Shown here one piece after another: positions 16,065 through 24,685 of a stretch of 32,426 nucleotides of DNA (the stretch's first letter is position 1; the number at the start of each line of letters is the position of its first letter). The notes under the pieces are model-generated. The model searched no databases. It had not been told where the DNA came from and worked only from the letters and a program-made list of their open reading frames with translations. The stretch is from Mycobacterium parascrofulaceum ATCC BAA-614 (lineage in GTDB: Bacteria; Actinomycetota; Actinomycetes; Mycobacteriales; Mycobacteriaceae): contig NZ_GG770557.1 of assembly GCF_000164135.1 (NCBI RefSeq), positions 363,509 through 395,934 of the forward strand, in the 5' to 3' direction. Position numbers and translations under genes: made by a program.

Positions 16065-16134
16065 CGCCTCGTCGTCGATGATGGTCGCCACCGTCTTGCG
16101 GAAGCTGTAGGCGATCACCTCGGCCACCCCCGCC
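16059..16134 (-). pseudogene. Remnant of a tyrosine-recombinase (phage-type integrase) gene
   Basis: On the minus strand the frame ending at 16059-16061 (TGA) reads VAEVIAYSFRKTVATIIDDE. This matches the HxFRKTxAT...D signature of tyrosine integrases of actinobacterial phages, where the arginine is catalytic; the usual histidine three residues before it is tyrosine here. The rest of the enzyme, including the LGH box and the tyrosine nucleophile, is missing on one side because the frame stops inside the attachment repeat, and on the other because the TetR gene begins. Only about 24 codons survive, directly beside the attachment site, where integrase genes normally sit. Confidence 0.75.
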
Positions 16135-16788
16135 TCAGGCTCCCCGCCTGGCCTGGGCAACCTGCGCGGCACCGTTGCCGGTGGTCAGCCACAGTGTGGC
16201 GATGCTCTGCACCAATTCATCTCTGGTGACCCTGGCCTGCCCGTCAACGAAGGCGAGGATCGCATCGGCAGTGCCCCCGATGATGAACGATGGCGCAACC
16301 TGAGCGAGGGGATCTTTTTCCAGTTCGACGTCGTGCACGGTGCGGGCGTAGTCGATCAGCACGGCCGTTAATCCACGCATGATTTCTTTCCTGTAGTCCT
16401 GCAGTGTCGGCGACAGTGGCGCCGCGCCGAGTAACGCGCGCGCCCGACGGGGATCGTCGGCGAGGGCCCCTACCACGGCGCCGACCACGGCGACAGCCTG
16501 CACGGGCAACGGTTGGTCCGCCAGGCCTGATGCCGTTTGGGTGGCCAGCGAGCGGATCTCGTCGGCGATATCACCAATGGCGCCAGCGGCGACTGCATCG
16601 AGGTCTGTGAAGCTCTCGTAGAAGTACCGCTTGTTCAATCCAGCTGCGGCGCAAAGCTTGTCGACGGTGATGGAGCGCCAGTCGCCACTTACCAGGGCAT
16701 CGAGGGCGGCATCGATCATACGCTCGCGCCGCTCACCCTGGCGCGCCTCGGCGGACTGGCCGCCGTAACGGCGTTGTGTTGCGGGCAC
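16135..16788 (-). CDS. TetR-family regulator
   Basis: 217 residues from GTG 16788; no in-frame ATG lies near. DNA-binding domain at about residues 20-65: ERRERMIDAALDALVSGDW, then SITVDKLCAAAGLNKRYFYE with the HTH, then SFTDLDAV. The remainder is the helical ligand-binding half (FIIGGTADAILAFVDGQARV). It is divergent from a two-gene unit (16911-18397), and a 27-bp near-perfect palindrome lies between them, so it very likely represses that unit and itself. Its 3' end touches the integrase remnant, suggesting the junction of two inserted segments. Confidence 0.85.
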   Translation of the reverse strand: MPATQRRYGGQSAEARQGERRERMIDAALDALVSGDWRSITVDKLCAAAGLNKRYFYESFTDLDAVAAGAIGDIADEIRSLATQTASGLADQPLPVQAVAVVGAVVGALADDPRRARALLGAAPLSPTLQDYRKEIMRGLTAVLIDYARTVHDVELEKDPLAQVAPSFIIGGTADAILAFVDGQARVTRDELVQSIATLWLTTGNGAAQVAQARRGA

Positions 16789-16842
16789 CGGTTGATCATC
16801 CCATCTGTTAGCGCGGCGACGGGTCTTGACAGTCGTGGCGCC

Positions 16843-16881
16843 AATCTGGCACGGTTCCGAACCAGATAATCTGGTACGGAA
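16843..16881. promoter_or_regulatory. Palindromic operator for the divergent TetR gene
   Basis: Centred on 16868, TTCCG-A-ACCAGAT (16855-16867) pairs with ATCTGGT-A-CGGAA (16869-16881) at 12 of 13 positions. A further half-site AATCTGGCACGG at 16843-16854 repeats AATCTGGTACGG of the right arm (16868-16879) with one change. TTGACA at 16826-16831 upstream could be a -35 box for the rightward genes. The next gene has a good ribosome site (AAGGAG, 16901-16906). Confidence 0.75.
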
Positions 16882-16910
16882 TAGTTACAGATGCGAGTTT
16901 AAGGAGAAAC

Positions 16911-17591
16911 GTGACCACCTCGTCGATCAGCGCATTCCCGCCGCCCTCGGATCCGTCTGGCAACACCTCGGCGCTGACCGACCTGCGTGAACTGGCCCGG
17001 GTCGCCCCGGTGCTGGCCCGCCGCCAGGGCTGGGACTATCTGCGCGAACTGGGGCGCCTGGGCCGCCGGGATCAACTCTCGGGCCTGTTCGCCCGTGGTG
17101 GCGCACCCGAGACGATCGACGGAGCGCTAGAGGGGCTGATCGTCGGCAAACTGTTCGGCATACCCGAGGCGCATCTGGCCAATCCACTGCTCAAAATCGA
17201 ACCGACCTGGCGCGGCAAGACGTTCGACTTGGCGGCCGGGACAGGGTTCAACCGACTCGCTCCGATCGCCCGGCTTGCCATGCCGATCATCGCGCCCGGC
17301 TATCGCGGCTTGCGTAAGGTCGGTCGCGAGATCGACGGGTTCGACTTCAATCACCGCCTCGACACCGCGGCCGCCGCACCGTTCATCACTGTGCGGGCCC
17401 TGGACTACGGTGTAGAGGCCTACCGCAACCCCAGCGTGCGCACCTTCCCGATCAAGCGCACCCGCGACGAGATCGTCGAACTGACCCCTGGCCTCTACCT
17501 GGGGCGGGCGTTGCTCACCATGCCAGACGGTGAAGTCCGGTTGATCGCCTACTTTGCCCTGCGTCACTTCAGCGACGAGAGCTCATCGTGA
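16911..17591 (+). CDS. Conserved protein of unknown function, co-transcribed with an SDR
   Basis: 226 residues from GTG 16911, preceded by AAGGAG. Not recognised. It looks soluble: no signal peptide, one mild hydrophobic stretch (LAMPIIAPGYRGL). The second half is beta-rich and ends ELTPGLYLGRALLTMPDGEV and RLIAYFALRHF, a pattern seen in small lipid-binding barrels, but that is only a resemblance. It overlaps the SDR gene by 4 nt (GTGA) and shares the TetR operator, so it probably works on the same substrate as the SDR. Confidence 0.7.
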   Translation: MTTSSISAFPPPSDPSGNTSALTDLRELARVAPVLARRQGWDYLRELGRLGRRDQLSGLFARGGAPETIDGALEGLIVGKLFGIPEAHLANPLLKIEPTWRGKTFDLAAGTGFNRLAPIARLAMPIIAPGYRGLRKVGREIDGFDFNHRLDTAAAAPFITVRALDYGVEAYRNPSVRTFPIKRTRDEIVELTPGLYLGRALLTMPDGEVRLIAYFALRHFSDESSS

Positions 17592-18397
17592 TCGAGCTTT
17601 CCGGCGCTGTCGTCTGCGTGACAGGGGGTGCACGCGGCATCGGCAAGGCGACCGCTATTGAGCTCATCCGCCGTGGCGCCCGGGTATGGATCGGCGACCT
17701 CGATGGGGCCGAAGCCGAAAACACCGCCAATGAGATCGGCGCCCGCGCAGCCCGCCTAGATGTCACTAGTCCGGAGAGCATGGCGGCATTTCACGCCGCA
17801 GCGGTCGCCGAAGGGCCGGTCGCCATGCTGGTGAACAACGCCGGCATCCAGTACATGGGGCCTTTTGCGGAACAGAAACTGGCGCTCTATCACCGCGAGG
17901 TGGCGGTGAACCTGGTCGGCGTGATCAACGGGATGCATGAATTCCTGCCCGGCATGCTGGAACGCAACCACGGCCACATCGTCAATATGGCTTCCATGGC
18001 CGCCAAGGTGACCACTCCGGGGATGTCGGTGTACTGCGCCACCAAGTACGCCGTCGCAGCGCTATCGCGCTCGGTGCGGGCCGAGATCGCAAGTAGCAAC
18101 GTCACATTGACCACCGTGTTTCCGACCGCCGTGCACACCGAGCTGACCGCCGGGGTGTCTCTTGACCTTTTACCCACCCGCCAGCCCGCCGACATCGCCG
18201 TCGCAATCGCCGACAGCGCCCGCAAACCGCGCAGCGAAGTCACCGTGCCACGCTGGCTCGCGCCGTTCGGCACGATCGAGGAGGTAACGCCCGAACCGCT
18301 CCTGCAGCGCATCAAACACTTGGCGACGCTACGGCGCCCACCGGGGCACTTCGACCCAGACGGACGCCGTGACTATCTCGATCGGATCGGCCAATGA
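17588..18397 (+). CDS. Short-chain dehydrogenase/reductase
   Basis: 269 residues from GTG 17588. Classical SDR: cofactor loop TGGARGIG (12-19), acidic residue D37 at the end of the second strand (suggesting NAD rather than NADP), NNAG (83-86), catalytic S136 (NMASM), Y149 and K153 (YCATK). The C-terminal part diverges, as usual for the substrate pocket, so the substrate (an alcohol or ketone) is not predictable. Second gene of the TetR-controlled pair. Confidence 0.9.
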   Translation: MIELSGAVVCVTGGARGIGKATAIELIRRGARVWIGDLDGAEAENTANEIGARAARLDVTSPESMAAFHAAAVAEGPVAMLVNNAGIQYMGPFAEQKLALYHREVAVNLVGVINGMHEFLPGMLERNHGHIVNMASMAAKVTTPGMSVYCATKYAVAALSRSVRAEIASSNVTLTTVFPTAVHTELTAGVSLDLLPTRQPADIAVAIADSARKPRSEVTVPRWLAPFGTIEEVTPEPLLQRIKHLATLRRPPGHFDPDGRRDYLDRIGQ

Positions 18398-18621
18398 CCA
18401 TCGTCGGACGGGTCATCGGTTGTCATTCGTGGGACCGTAACAAGGAGGCTCCGACGGCGGGAGCTGTGCATCAAGAGTGATCCGAAAAAGTCTGGCCGAC
18501 GCCGATCAGCCGCTGCATGGGGCATGTCGTCTTGCGGATGCTCAGCGGCGTCGAAAAACTCAACCGCCTTGGACAGGCGTCCCGCGGTGACGGCAGAACT
18601 GCACTTACGCGTGCCCGCCAT
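18373..18621 (-). pseudogene. Decayed HEPN-domain gene, partner of the MNT gene
   Basis: A short minus-strand frame starts inside the 3' end of the nucleotidyltransferase gene (17 nt overlap). Its first 35 codons (TAGRLSKAVEFFDAAE, QDDMPHAA) match the first helix of HEPN proteins that pair with minimal nucleotidyltransferases. After that, similarity is lost; SLLMHSS may be the remains of the usual TLxVHAG helix. The conserved RxxxxH of active HEPN RNases is not visible, and the end runs into the convergent SDR gene. Called a pseudogene with moderate confidence. Confidence 0.5.
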
Positions 18622-19321
18622 CAGGCCCTTCTCGATCCAGCGCCTTCCCTATCGGGCGCAGCTGCCTATTGAGCCATGCCCGTGTCCCGGCGACGGTCAA
18701 GCCTTGTCTGGCCACGTCGCTTAGCAGCGGCTCACCTGCGGCGGCCGCGGCGCGAAGCTCGTCTTCGGTGAACTCGACGATGCGGCCGTCGTTGCCCGTC
18801 CAGGCGGTGATCGACCGTGCGAGTTCGGTCACCTGTTGCTCCCACGCTTCTGTATCACCCAGGCGGCCATCGTGTTCGGCGTCGGAGGCGCGCACCAAGA
18901 ACAGATCAATGTCGCTGTCGAGAGTCATCCGTCCCGTCGCCGCTGAGCCGAATACCGCGGCGTACTTGGGCGGCTCGCCCCACCCTTCCAAGTGCGCCTG
19001 GAGGCGTTCCAGCAACGTTGCGGTCAGCCGTGACAGCGCCAGGATCGGCTCTGCTGCAAGGTGTTCGGTGTTGAGTCGGTATATGTTGGTCCTGCCGACT
19101 CGATCATGGAGGACCACACCCTGGGCGGTGAGGCGGGTGAGGACTTTGCGGATGCCTTCGCCTGACGCGGTGGTCAGGATGCGCTGGATCTGGGCGATCG
19201 TGAACGTCACCTCGCTGGTCGCCAGAACGCCGAGCACGTCGCCGTCTAACGTCGCGCTCTGCGGCTCTGGCTGCCGTCGGGCCGCGCGTCGTGATGACTT
19301 CGTCGACCAGGTCGCGCCCAT
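18605..19321 (-). CDS. HTH-fused minimal nucleotidyltransferase (MntA-like)
   Basis: 238 residues from ATG 19321; the frame is open to 19525, but the upstream part is low-complexity and arginine-rich, so this start is preferred. The N-terminal half is a winged-helix-like domain (TIAQIQRILTTASGEGIRKV, then YRLNTEHLAAEP). The nucleotidyltransferase core is GSAATGRMTLDSDIDLFLV with G125-S126, D137 and D139. Proteins of this type are MNT antitoxins that AMPylate or otherwise neutralise a HEPN RNase toxin encoded next to them. Here the HEPN reading frame downstream is decayed, leaving the antitoxin alone. Confidence 0.75.
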   Translation of the reverse strand: MGATWSTKSSRRAARRQPEPQSATLDGDVLGVLATSEVTFTIAQIQRILTTASGEGIRKVLTRLTAQGVVLHDRVGRTNIYRLNTEHLAAEPILALSRLTATLLERLQAHLEGWGEPPKYAAVFGSAATGRMTLDSDIDLFLVRASDAEHDGRLGDTEAWEQQVTELARSITAWTGNDGRIVEFTEDELRAAAAAGEPLLSDVARQGLTVAGTRAWLNRQLRPIGKALDREGPDGGHA

Positions 19322-19401
19322 CCTGCGGCGCCGGGGGTCGGTACCGCGTCCACATTGCGCGATCACCGTGGGCTTGAACGACCGGCTAAATAGCCTGATC
19401 C

Positions 19402-20433
19402 CTACAAATCCTCGCGGTCGACCACGAAGCGAACCTGACAAGCTTTGTGAATGTTGCCCGGTCGGAAGCCCACGACGTCGGTATCTACGACTCGCAGGCC
19501 CAGGCTGTCGAATATTGAATGCCACTCGCTTACCCGCTTGAACTGGCAGCCGAAATTCATATCGACAAGACCCTGGGCGACGGCATTACCAAAGAAGTCG
19601 ATGAGCACGAGTGCCCGAAATTGATCGCTTTCCTCGAGCTTATTGAACTCGGTCAGGTCGATCTGCCCCGGTGCGGCGACTCCTGGGGGCATTCCGGGGA
19701 CGGCGTAAGTGTCTTCTTCGATAATCAACCGTCGTGCGACACGCCGCAAATTTGTCATCAACGGAATCAAATCGTGTTCGTCAACATGATGAAGAACGGT
19801 CTTAACGATCGCACTGTCGAACATGTCGTCGGGATAGGGGACGTCGACAGGTGAAGCCATCTGCCGGAACGGCAGATGTGCAGCCTCCGCGCCGCGGTAG
19901 TCCATGACGTCCGTGCTGTAGCAGTCAAAGCCGGCATGCGCGATCAGCGCGGCTAAATGACCGCGACCGGTGCCGAAGTCGAGTACCCTGCTACCACTGA
20001 TGGCGTCCGCGAAATTGTTGAAGTCCTGCAGCGGCTTACGCTGCGACTTGTACGCCGAGTAGCCCTCGCTGAACCATGACCCGTCGCCGTCGGATGTAAA
20101 GAATCGTTCGTGCACGTCTTGGGCTGCTTGATAGAGTTCACACCCATTACGGGCCGCCAGCAAGTACTTGCAGGCGTGTTCCAGGGTCGCACGGACGTCG
20201 CCGGAATAATTCGTAAAATGGGATTCATAACTGCGTTCCAGCACCGACAAAGTGAATTTCAGGGCGGTGGTTGCGTGCTGGAAAGTCTCGTGAATGAAAT
20301 CGTATTGAGCTCGTTTGGTGGCTGGTGGCACCAACAATCCTTCCGTCAGGCACGCGTCAAACGCCTGGCGCGGCATCGTTGGGTGGCGGCAGGCGGAGGC
20401 CAAGGCAATTGATTCAATGCATCGTATCAGCAC
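19402..20433 (-). CDS. SAM-dependent class I methyltransferase
   Basis: 343 residues from GTG 20433; ATG 20376 is an alternative start giving 324 residues. A helical N-terminal domain of about 140 residues is followed by a Rossmann methyltransferase domain with motif I RVLDFGTGRGHLAALI (D152 to G158), motif II YSTDVMD, and motif IV DDMFDSAIVKTVLHHVDEHD. The chain ends beyond a post-II region with LRRVARRLIIEEDTY. This resembles methyltransferase type 11 proteins; the substrate is unknown. It is a single gene, 80 nt upstream of the nucleotidyltransferase gene on the same strand. Confidence 0.75.
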   Translation of the reverse strand: MLIRCIESIALASACRHPTMPRQAFDACLTEGLLVPPATKRAQYDFIHETFQHATTALKFTLSVLERSYESHFTNYSGDVRATLEHACKYLLAARNGCELYQAAQDVHERFFTSDGDGSWFSEGYSAYKSQRKPLQDFNNFADAISGSRVLDFGTGRGHLAALIAHAGFDCYSTDVMDYRGAEAAHLPFRQMASPVDVPYPDDMFDSAIVKTVLHHVDEHDLIPLMTNLRRVARRLIIEEDTYAVPGMPPGVAAPGQIDLTEFNKLEESDQFRALVLIDFFGNAVAQGLVDMNFGCQFKRVSEWHSIFDSLGLRVVDTDVVGFRPGNIHKACQVRFVVDREDL

Positions 20434-20805
20434 GGTGCAAATTAAAGGTTAGTCAAATTTGGCCGATTTCACTTTACAAGAACGCTGAACACGCGTAGGG
20501 CAAAGGCGGCCACCGCAATGGTGGGACGCATCTTTTTGCTCATGCTGCTGAGCAAAGCCTGTTTGACGTGCGGTTCTCACCGTGGATGACCCGGCTGCTG
20601 CGTTCGCGTCGGCCCGGCCGTCATCGAGCACCTTCGTCAGGGGCAAACTCTCGCGTCGGCACAACGAAGCCGTCATCGTGGGTTACGCGGCGCCGAGTGC
20701 AGTAGTTGAACGGGATATCGTGTGAGCCAGCACATTCCGGAAGCCGATTGTGGGGAGTGACACACTCTCCGAGCTTGGGCCCTGCTCCCATTAAGGTTCC
20801 TGCCT
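20434..20805. other. Gene-poor stretch between the methyltransferase and HAD genes
   Basis: 372 nt with no gene I can support. The first part, upstream of the methyltransferase gene, is A/T-richer (around AATTAAAGG, 20440-20448) and probably holds its promoter. The last 30 nt contain AAGG eight bases before the HAD start. A short minus-strand frame (20449-20676) has no family resemblance. Confidence 0.5.
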
Positions 20806-21456
20806 ATGGCGGTGCTGCACGGCAAGAGGATCTTGTTCGACATCGACGGCACCCTGGTGGACTCAACCGCCACGGTCGAACGGTCCTGGGGGGCCTGGGC
20901 CGACGAATACGGCGTCGACTACGAAGCGGTACTGAAGGTGTGTCATGGCAGGCGCACCGAGGACATCGTCGCGCAATTCGTCGCACCGCGCGACCGAGTC
21001 GCGGCGACAGCCCGGCTACTCGCACTTCAAGCGCTCGCTGATGTCGATGGTGTCCTGGCGTTACCGGGAGCACGCCGACTGCTTGGCGCCCTGCCGCATA
21101 GTCACTGGGCTGCAGTGACTTCGGGGCCGCGGTCGTTGATGGCTGCCCGACTGGCGGCAGCGCGGCTTCCGACTCCGCAATTGCTGATTGGTGCAGAGGA
21201 TGTGTCGGATGGCAAGCCAAACCCCGAGAGCTACCTCAAAGCGGCAGCCGCGATGGGCCTCGAGGCCCGGGAGTGCGTAGTCGTCGAGGATGCGCCCGCG
21301 GGCGTCGGCGCTGGGCGGGCCGCGGGGGCGCAAGTGCTCGCCGTCACGACCACCCACCGCGCGTCCGAATTGGCAGACGCCAACGTCGTCGTGGCCGATC
21401 TGTCCTGCGTGGACGTGGAGGTCACCGACACTGGTGTCGCCTTGCTGGCCAACTAA
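20806..21456 (+). CDS. HAD-superfamily sugar- or glycerol-phosphatase-like hydrolase
   Basis: 216 residues from ATG 20806. All four HAD motifs are present: FDIDGTLVDS (nucleophile D12, acid D14), the threonine/serine of AVTSGP, the lysine in SDGKPNPESY, and VVEDAPAG. A helical cap between motifs I and II places it in subfamily IA, like glycerol-3-phosphatases, phosphoglycolate phosphatases and other small sugar-phosphate phosphatases. The substrate is unknown. No operon partner is evident. Confidence 0.85.
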   Translation: MAVLHGKRILFDIDGTLVDSTATVERSWGAWADEYGVDYEAVLKVCHGRRTEDIVAQFVAPRDRVAATARLLALQALADVDGVLALPGARRLLGALPHSHWAAVTSGPRSLMAARLAAARLPTPQLLIGAEDVSDGKPNPESYLKAAAAMGLEARECVVVEDAPAGVGAGRAAGAQVLAVTTTHRASELADANVVVADLSCVDVEVTDTGVALLAN

Positions 21457-21809
21457 CGCGGCAGCGGCCTGCGCCGCGACGCAGGTGCGTGAACCGCGCC
21501 TCGCTGGTGAAGCACAAGGGCCATGTCGACGGCGACCAATCTTTCGATCGATGTGGGAGTCGAGCGTGGCTCAACACGCCGGCAGGTCCAGAGCCTCCGG
21601 ACTACTCTCCGGGCGGTTCACCAGCCGTTAAGCTCGAAGGTTCCGGATCTCAACCCGAAGGTCCGACAACCGCCGAGAGGTCGACGGCGCCATGTCCGGA
21701 GGATTTCTACGGTCTCCTCAGGCACGCGCTGCGGCGCACGCGAAGGCTAACGTCGCGCAGCAGGCGACGCGGCCAGCGAGAACCTGCACCCGAACTACTT
21801 TGCGGCGCA
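21457..21809. other. Stretch without a recognisable gene upstream of the P450 pseudogene
   Basis: 353 nt. The frame of the P450 continues upstream through here without a stop, but the translated sequence is proline- and arginine-rich with no P450 character. No RNA gene or clear promoter is visible. Confidence 0.5.
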
Positions 21810-22918
21810 ATGGAGACGCAACATGACCACTCGGCTCAGCTGGCAGTCGAGCCGGGCGCAGAGCGCGCCGAGCAGATCGAGGCGCGTCTGGCTGGCCCGC
21901 TGGTCGTTTCCCGCCGCGGCGCGATCTGCCCGACGCGACCCGAGGACATCGTGGCGCTTCTGCGCGACACGACCAGGCTCACGCATCCGATGCGGGGCCA
22001 CGACGACACTCACCCCTGGGTGCCCACCGGCGCGGCCCCCGCCCAACTCGCCAGGTACCGCGCGGTCCTCAACCCGCTGTTCCGGCCGCGGGCGTTGGCG
22101 TGGCTCATGCCATCCATCCAGGAGAACGCCGCGGCGCTCGTCGACGCGGTCGCTGCTAAGGGCCAGTGCAAGGCCGTCGGCGAGATCGCCCGCCGGCTGG
22201 CGACCCAGACACTGCTGACGCTGCTCGGATTTCCGGATGGCAGTCTTGAGACGCTGCTGCGATTACTGGCGCGGCAAGCGGAATTCCCCAGGAGCGCGCC
22301 CTTCGAGGCCGACCTGGTCGAATACGTCAGCCAAGCGATTTCCACAGCCGGGCCGCCGGGGATCATCGCCGCCCTCCGCGACGAATTCGAGGAGGTGGAA
22401 ATACTCAGCTTCGTCTTGCTGCTGTTCGGGGCGGCAATCGAGACGACGACTGCCGGAATCGGTTTTGCCCTGTTCGAGCTGCCACCGACCCGCAGTTACG
22501 GGCACTGCTCATCCGGCACCCCGATCAGATCGGAACATTCGTCAACGAGGTGGTGCGCCTGTACTCGCCGCTCGGCTATTGCCCGCGCGTCACCCTGGAG
22601 GAGATCACCGTTGGCGGGGTGAGCCTGCCGCCGCTCACCGAACTGGAACTCTCCTTGCGCACGTTGAATTTGGACGGCGGTTATCTCATCACCTACAGCG
22701 ACGACAAAGTCCACGGGCGCCCTTTCTATTCATTCGGAGCCGGGTCGCGCCGCTGTCTCGGAATGCACGTCGCGCGAGCGCAGCTGAGCGCCCTTGTCGC
22801 CGAGTTCGTGCGTCGCATCCCCAGTTTCACGGTGGCATCGAGCCACATCGAGTTGAACGTCGGCGACGACAGCACCCGACTCGGCCCGACGACCATGCCA
22901 TTGCAGTGGCCGACGTGA
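21810..22918 (+). pseudogene. Cytochrome P450 gene with a one-base frameshift
   Basis: Start at ATG 21810 (METQHDHSAQ). The first frame covers the N-terminal half to the I-helix (LLLFGAAIETTTAGIGFALF) and then shifts; the second frame carries the ExxR motif (NEVVRLYSP) and the haem loop FYSFGAGSRRCLGMHVAR. At about 22481 the sequence GAGCTGCCACCGAC would restore ELATDPQLRALL if one G were added (CTGGCC). Joined, the protein would be about 369 residues, a little short, with an abbreviated stretch between ExxR and the haem loop. Either a true inactivating deletion or a sequencing error. Substrate unknown. Confidence 0.85.
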
Positions 22919-23025
22919 GAAGCGACGCCGCCCAGGTTGCCGGTGCGCCGTCAACGGGACGGAGGTGCGTCCCGCCCCCGCTGCGACAGCGACCGTTGAT
23001 CCTAGATCGGTGGGGACGTTCCAAC

Positions 23026-23439
23026 TCAGGTGCTCGCCGGCACCAGGGCGCTGATGTCCTCGCCCTGAAGGAGCTTCATCGTCAGGTTCAGGTCGAAATA
23101 GTCGGTCCAGCGAGTGAGCCTCCCATCGTCATCGACGATGAAGGTCCCCATCACCGGGATGGCCGGCTTGCTTCCGTCCGGAGCCTGGATGTAGTCCAGG
23201 CGTTCGGTGAGCACCGCGGAACCCTCGCTGGCGAGGTTGACGACTTCAAAGGCGTAGGCGTCGGGGAACATCGCGAACTGGGCGGCCATGTTCTCCGCGA
23301 TGGCGTCTGGTCCGACGAAGGCGGGCATCCCCACGTTCTGATAGACGGCCCCTTCGGCCAGGAAGGGACGCAACGCTTCGGCGTCCCGCTGCTCCATCAG
23401 GGCGCAGAAGTTGCGGACGATATCGGCTGGCGATGACAT
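23026..23439 (-). CDS. Limonene-epoxide-hydrolase/SnoaL-like small protein
   Basis: 137 residues from ATG 23439, where the family N-terminus starts (MSSPADIVRNFCALMEQRDA); the frame is open upstream but unlike the family. It has an NTF2-like cone fold, and the LEH active-site arrangement appears to be present: R80 and D82 (ERLDYIQ) and D113 (WTDYFDL), matching the Asp-Arg-Asp triad of limonene-1,2-epoxide hydrolase. It could hydrolyse an epoxide made by the P450, or be an isomerase of the same fold. It lies 130 nt after the alcohol dehydrogenase and is the last gene of the leftward unit. Confidence 0.7.
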   Translation of the reverse strand: MSSPADIVRNFCALMEQRDAEALRPFLAEGAVYQNVGMPAFVGPDAIAENMAAQFAMFPDAYAFEVVNLASEGSAVLTERLDYIQAPDGSKPAIPVMGTFIVDDDGRLTRWTDYFDLNLTMKLLQGEDISALVPAST

Positions 23440-23569
23440 GAGTGGGATCCCTTCACGACGAGTAGGTGAATCGACTTGAGCGTGAGCTGTAGGTTGCATT
23501 GGACAGCCAGCGCATTTCCTTCCGAACTGCGCGGGCTGGTAACGATGCGGACCGCCTTTCCCCAAAGAC

Positions 23570-24685
23570 TCAGTGGTCGTGGACTATTACCCCGCGGATG
23601 TTGCGGCCGGCGAGCATGTCGTCGTAGGCCTCGTTGATGTCGTCGAGCTTGTACTCGGTGGTGACGGCTTCGTCGAGCAGCAGCTTGCCGCTGCGATACA
23701 GGCTGACAAGCCTGGGGATGTCGGCCCGCGGGTTGGCCTCGCCGTACAGGCTTCCCAGCAGGCGCTTTTGGAACAGCGTGAACAGCGTCAGCGGCAGCGT
23801 GGGTGTCACGTCGGACATCGACGCCAGTGCGGTGGCCACCACGGCGCCACCCTTCCGCACCGCGTTGAGCGCGTCGTTGATCATCGTGCCCTCGAGCACG
23901 CCGGGAGTGAGGATGGCCGAGTCGGCCATGACTCCGCGCGTAATCTCGCCGACCAACTGGGTCGCTTCCTCCATCGAGGTGACGAAGCGGGTGGCGCCGA
24001 ACTGAAACGCCTTGTCGCGCTTTGTCTCCGCAATATCGACCACGACGATTTGTTCCGCTCCCGCCAGCCGCGCGCCCTGAATGGCGCCGCTGCCGATCCC
24101 GCCGCAGCCAACCACGACGACGACGTCGCCGGGACTGACGTTGGCGGTATTGACGGCCGAACCCCAGCCGGTCGTGATGCCGCAGCCGAGAAGGCATGCG
24201 CGCGATAGCGGCACATCGTCGTCGATCTTCACGACGGAGGCTTCCGACAACACGCCCCATTGCGCGAAACTGCCGACGCCCGAGAGGGCTCCGATGCCCC
24301 GCCCTCTGGCGCGGCGCCGGAAGGTGCCGTCCGCCTGGACTCCCGCCAGGATGATCGCCCCGTAATCGCAGAGGTTTTGACGGCCGGTGGCGCACCACCG
24401 GCAGCGACCGCACGCCGGCAGGAAGGAGGTGACCACGTGGTCTCCCACCGCCACATCGCGCACTCCCGGACCGACCTCTCGAACGACGCCCGCCCCTTCG
24501 TGTCCACCGATCAAGGGGAAGCTCACACCGAACATGTCGCCGGTGCGGATGTGGTGGTCGGAATGGCACAGGCCGGTTGCTTCGAACTCGACCAGCAGCT
24601 CGCCTTCCTGCGGCGGATCGAGTTCGATCTCTTCCACCGACCACTTCTCGTTCAGCCCCCACAGAACCGCTCCGTTGGTCTTCAT
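23570..24685 (-). CDS. NDMA-dependent (mycofactocin-type) zinc alcohol dehydrogenase
   Basis: 371 residues from ATG 24685, overlapping the ferredoxin stop by 4 nt. Medium-chain ADH: catalytic zinc ligands C40, H62 and C168 (GLCHSD, GGHEG, LLGCG), structural zinc cysteines C92, C95, C98, C106, and nucleotide fold GCGGIG (193-198). The sequence pattern (KTNGAVLWGLNEKWSVEEIE at the N-terminus, NIRGVIVHDH at the end) is that of the Rxyl_3153/NDMA-dependent ADH group, whose tightly bound NAD is recycled through mycofactocin. It resembles Rv0761c (adhB), which also sits near a ferredoxin gene and P450. Expected to oxidise the hydroxylated intermediate to an aldehyde or ketone. Confidence 0.9.
   Translation of the reverse strand: MKTNGAVLWGLNEKWSVEEIELDPPQEGELLVEFEATGLCHSDHHIRTGDMFGVSFPLIGGHEGAGVVREVGPGVRDVAVGDHVVTSFLPACGRCRWCATGRQNLCDYGAIILAGVQADGTFRRRARGRGIGALSGVGSFAQWGVLSEASVVKIDDDVPLSRACLLGCGITTGWGSAVNTANVSPGDVVVVVGCGGIGSGAIQGARLAGAEQIVVVDIAETKRDKAFQFGATRFVTSMEEATQLVGEITRGVMADSAILTPGVLEGTMINDALNAVRKGGAVVATALASMSDVTPTLPLTLFTLFQKRLLGSLYGEANPRADIPRLVSLYRSGKLLLDEAVTTEYKLDDINEAYDDMLAGRNIRGVIVHDH

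Noticed and set aside
20449..20676. Small minus-strand gene upstream of the methyltransferase
   Set aside because: No ribosome site, no family resemblance and unremarkable composition.
21273..21809. N-terminal extension of the P450 frame back to 21273
   Set aside because: It overlaps the HAD gene in another frame and lacks any P450 character before 21810.
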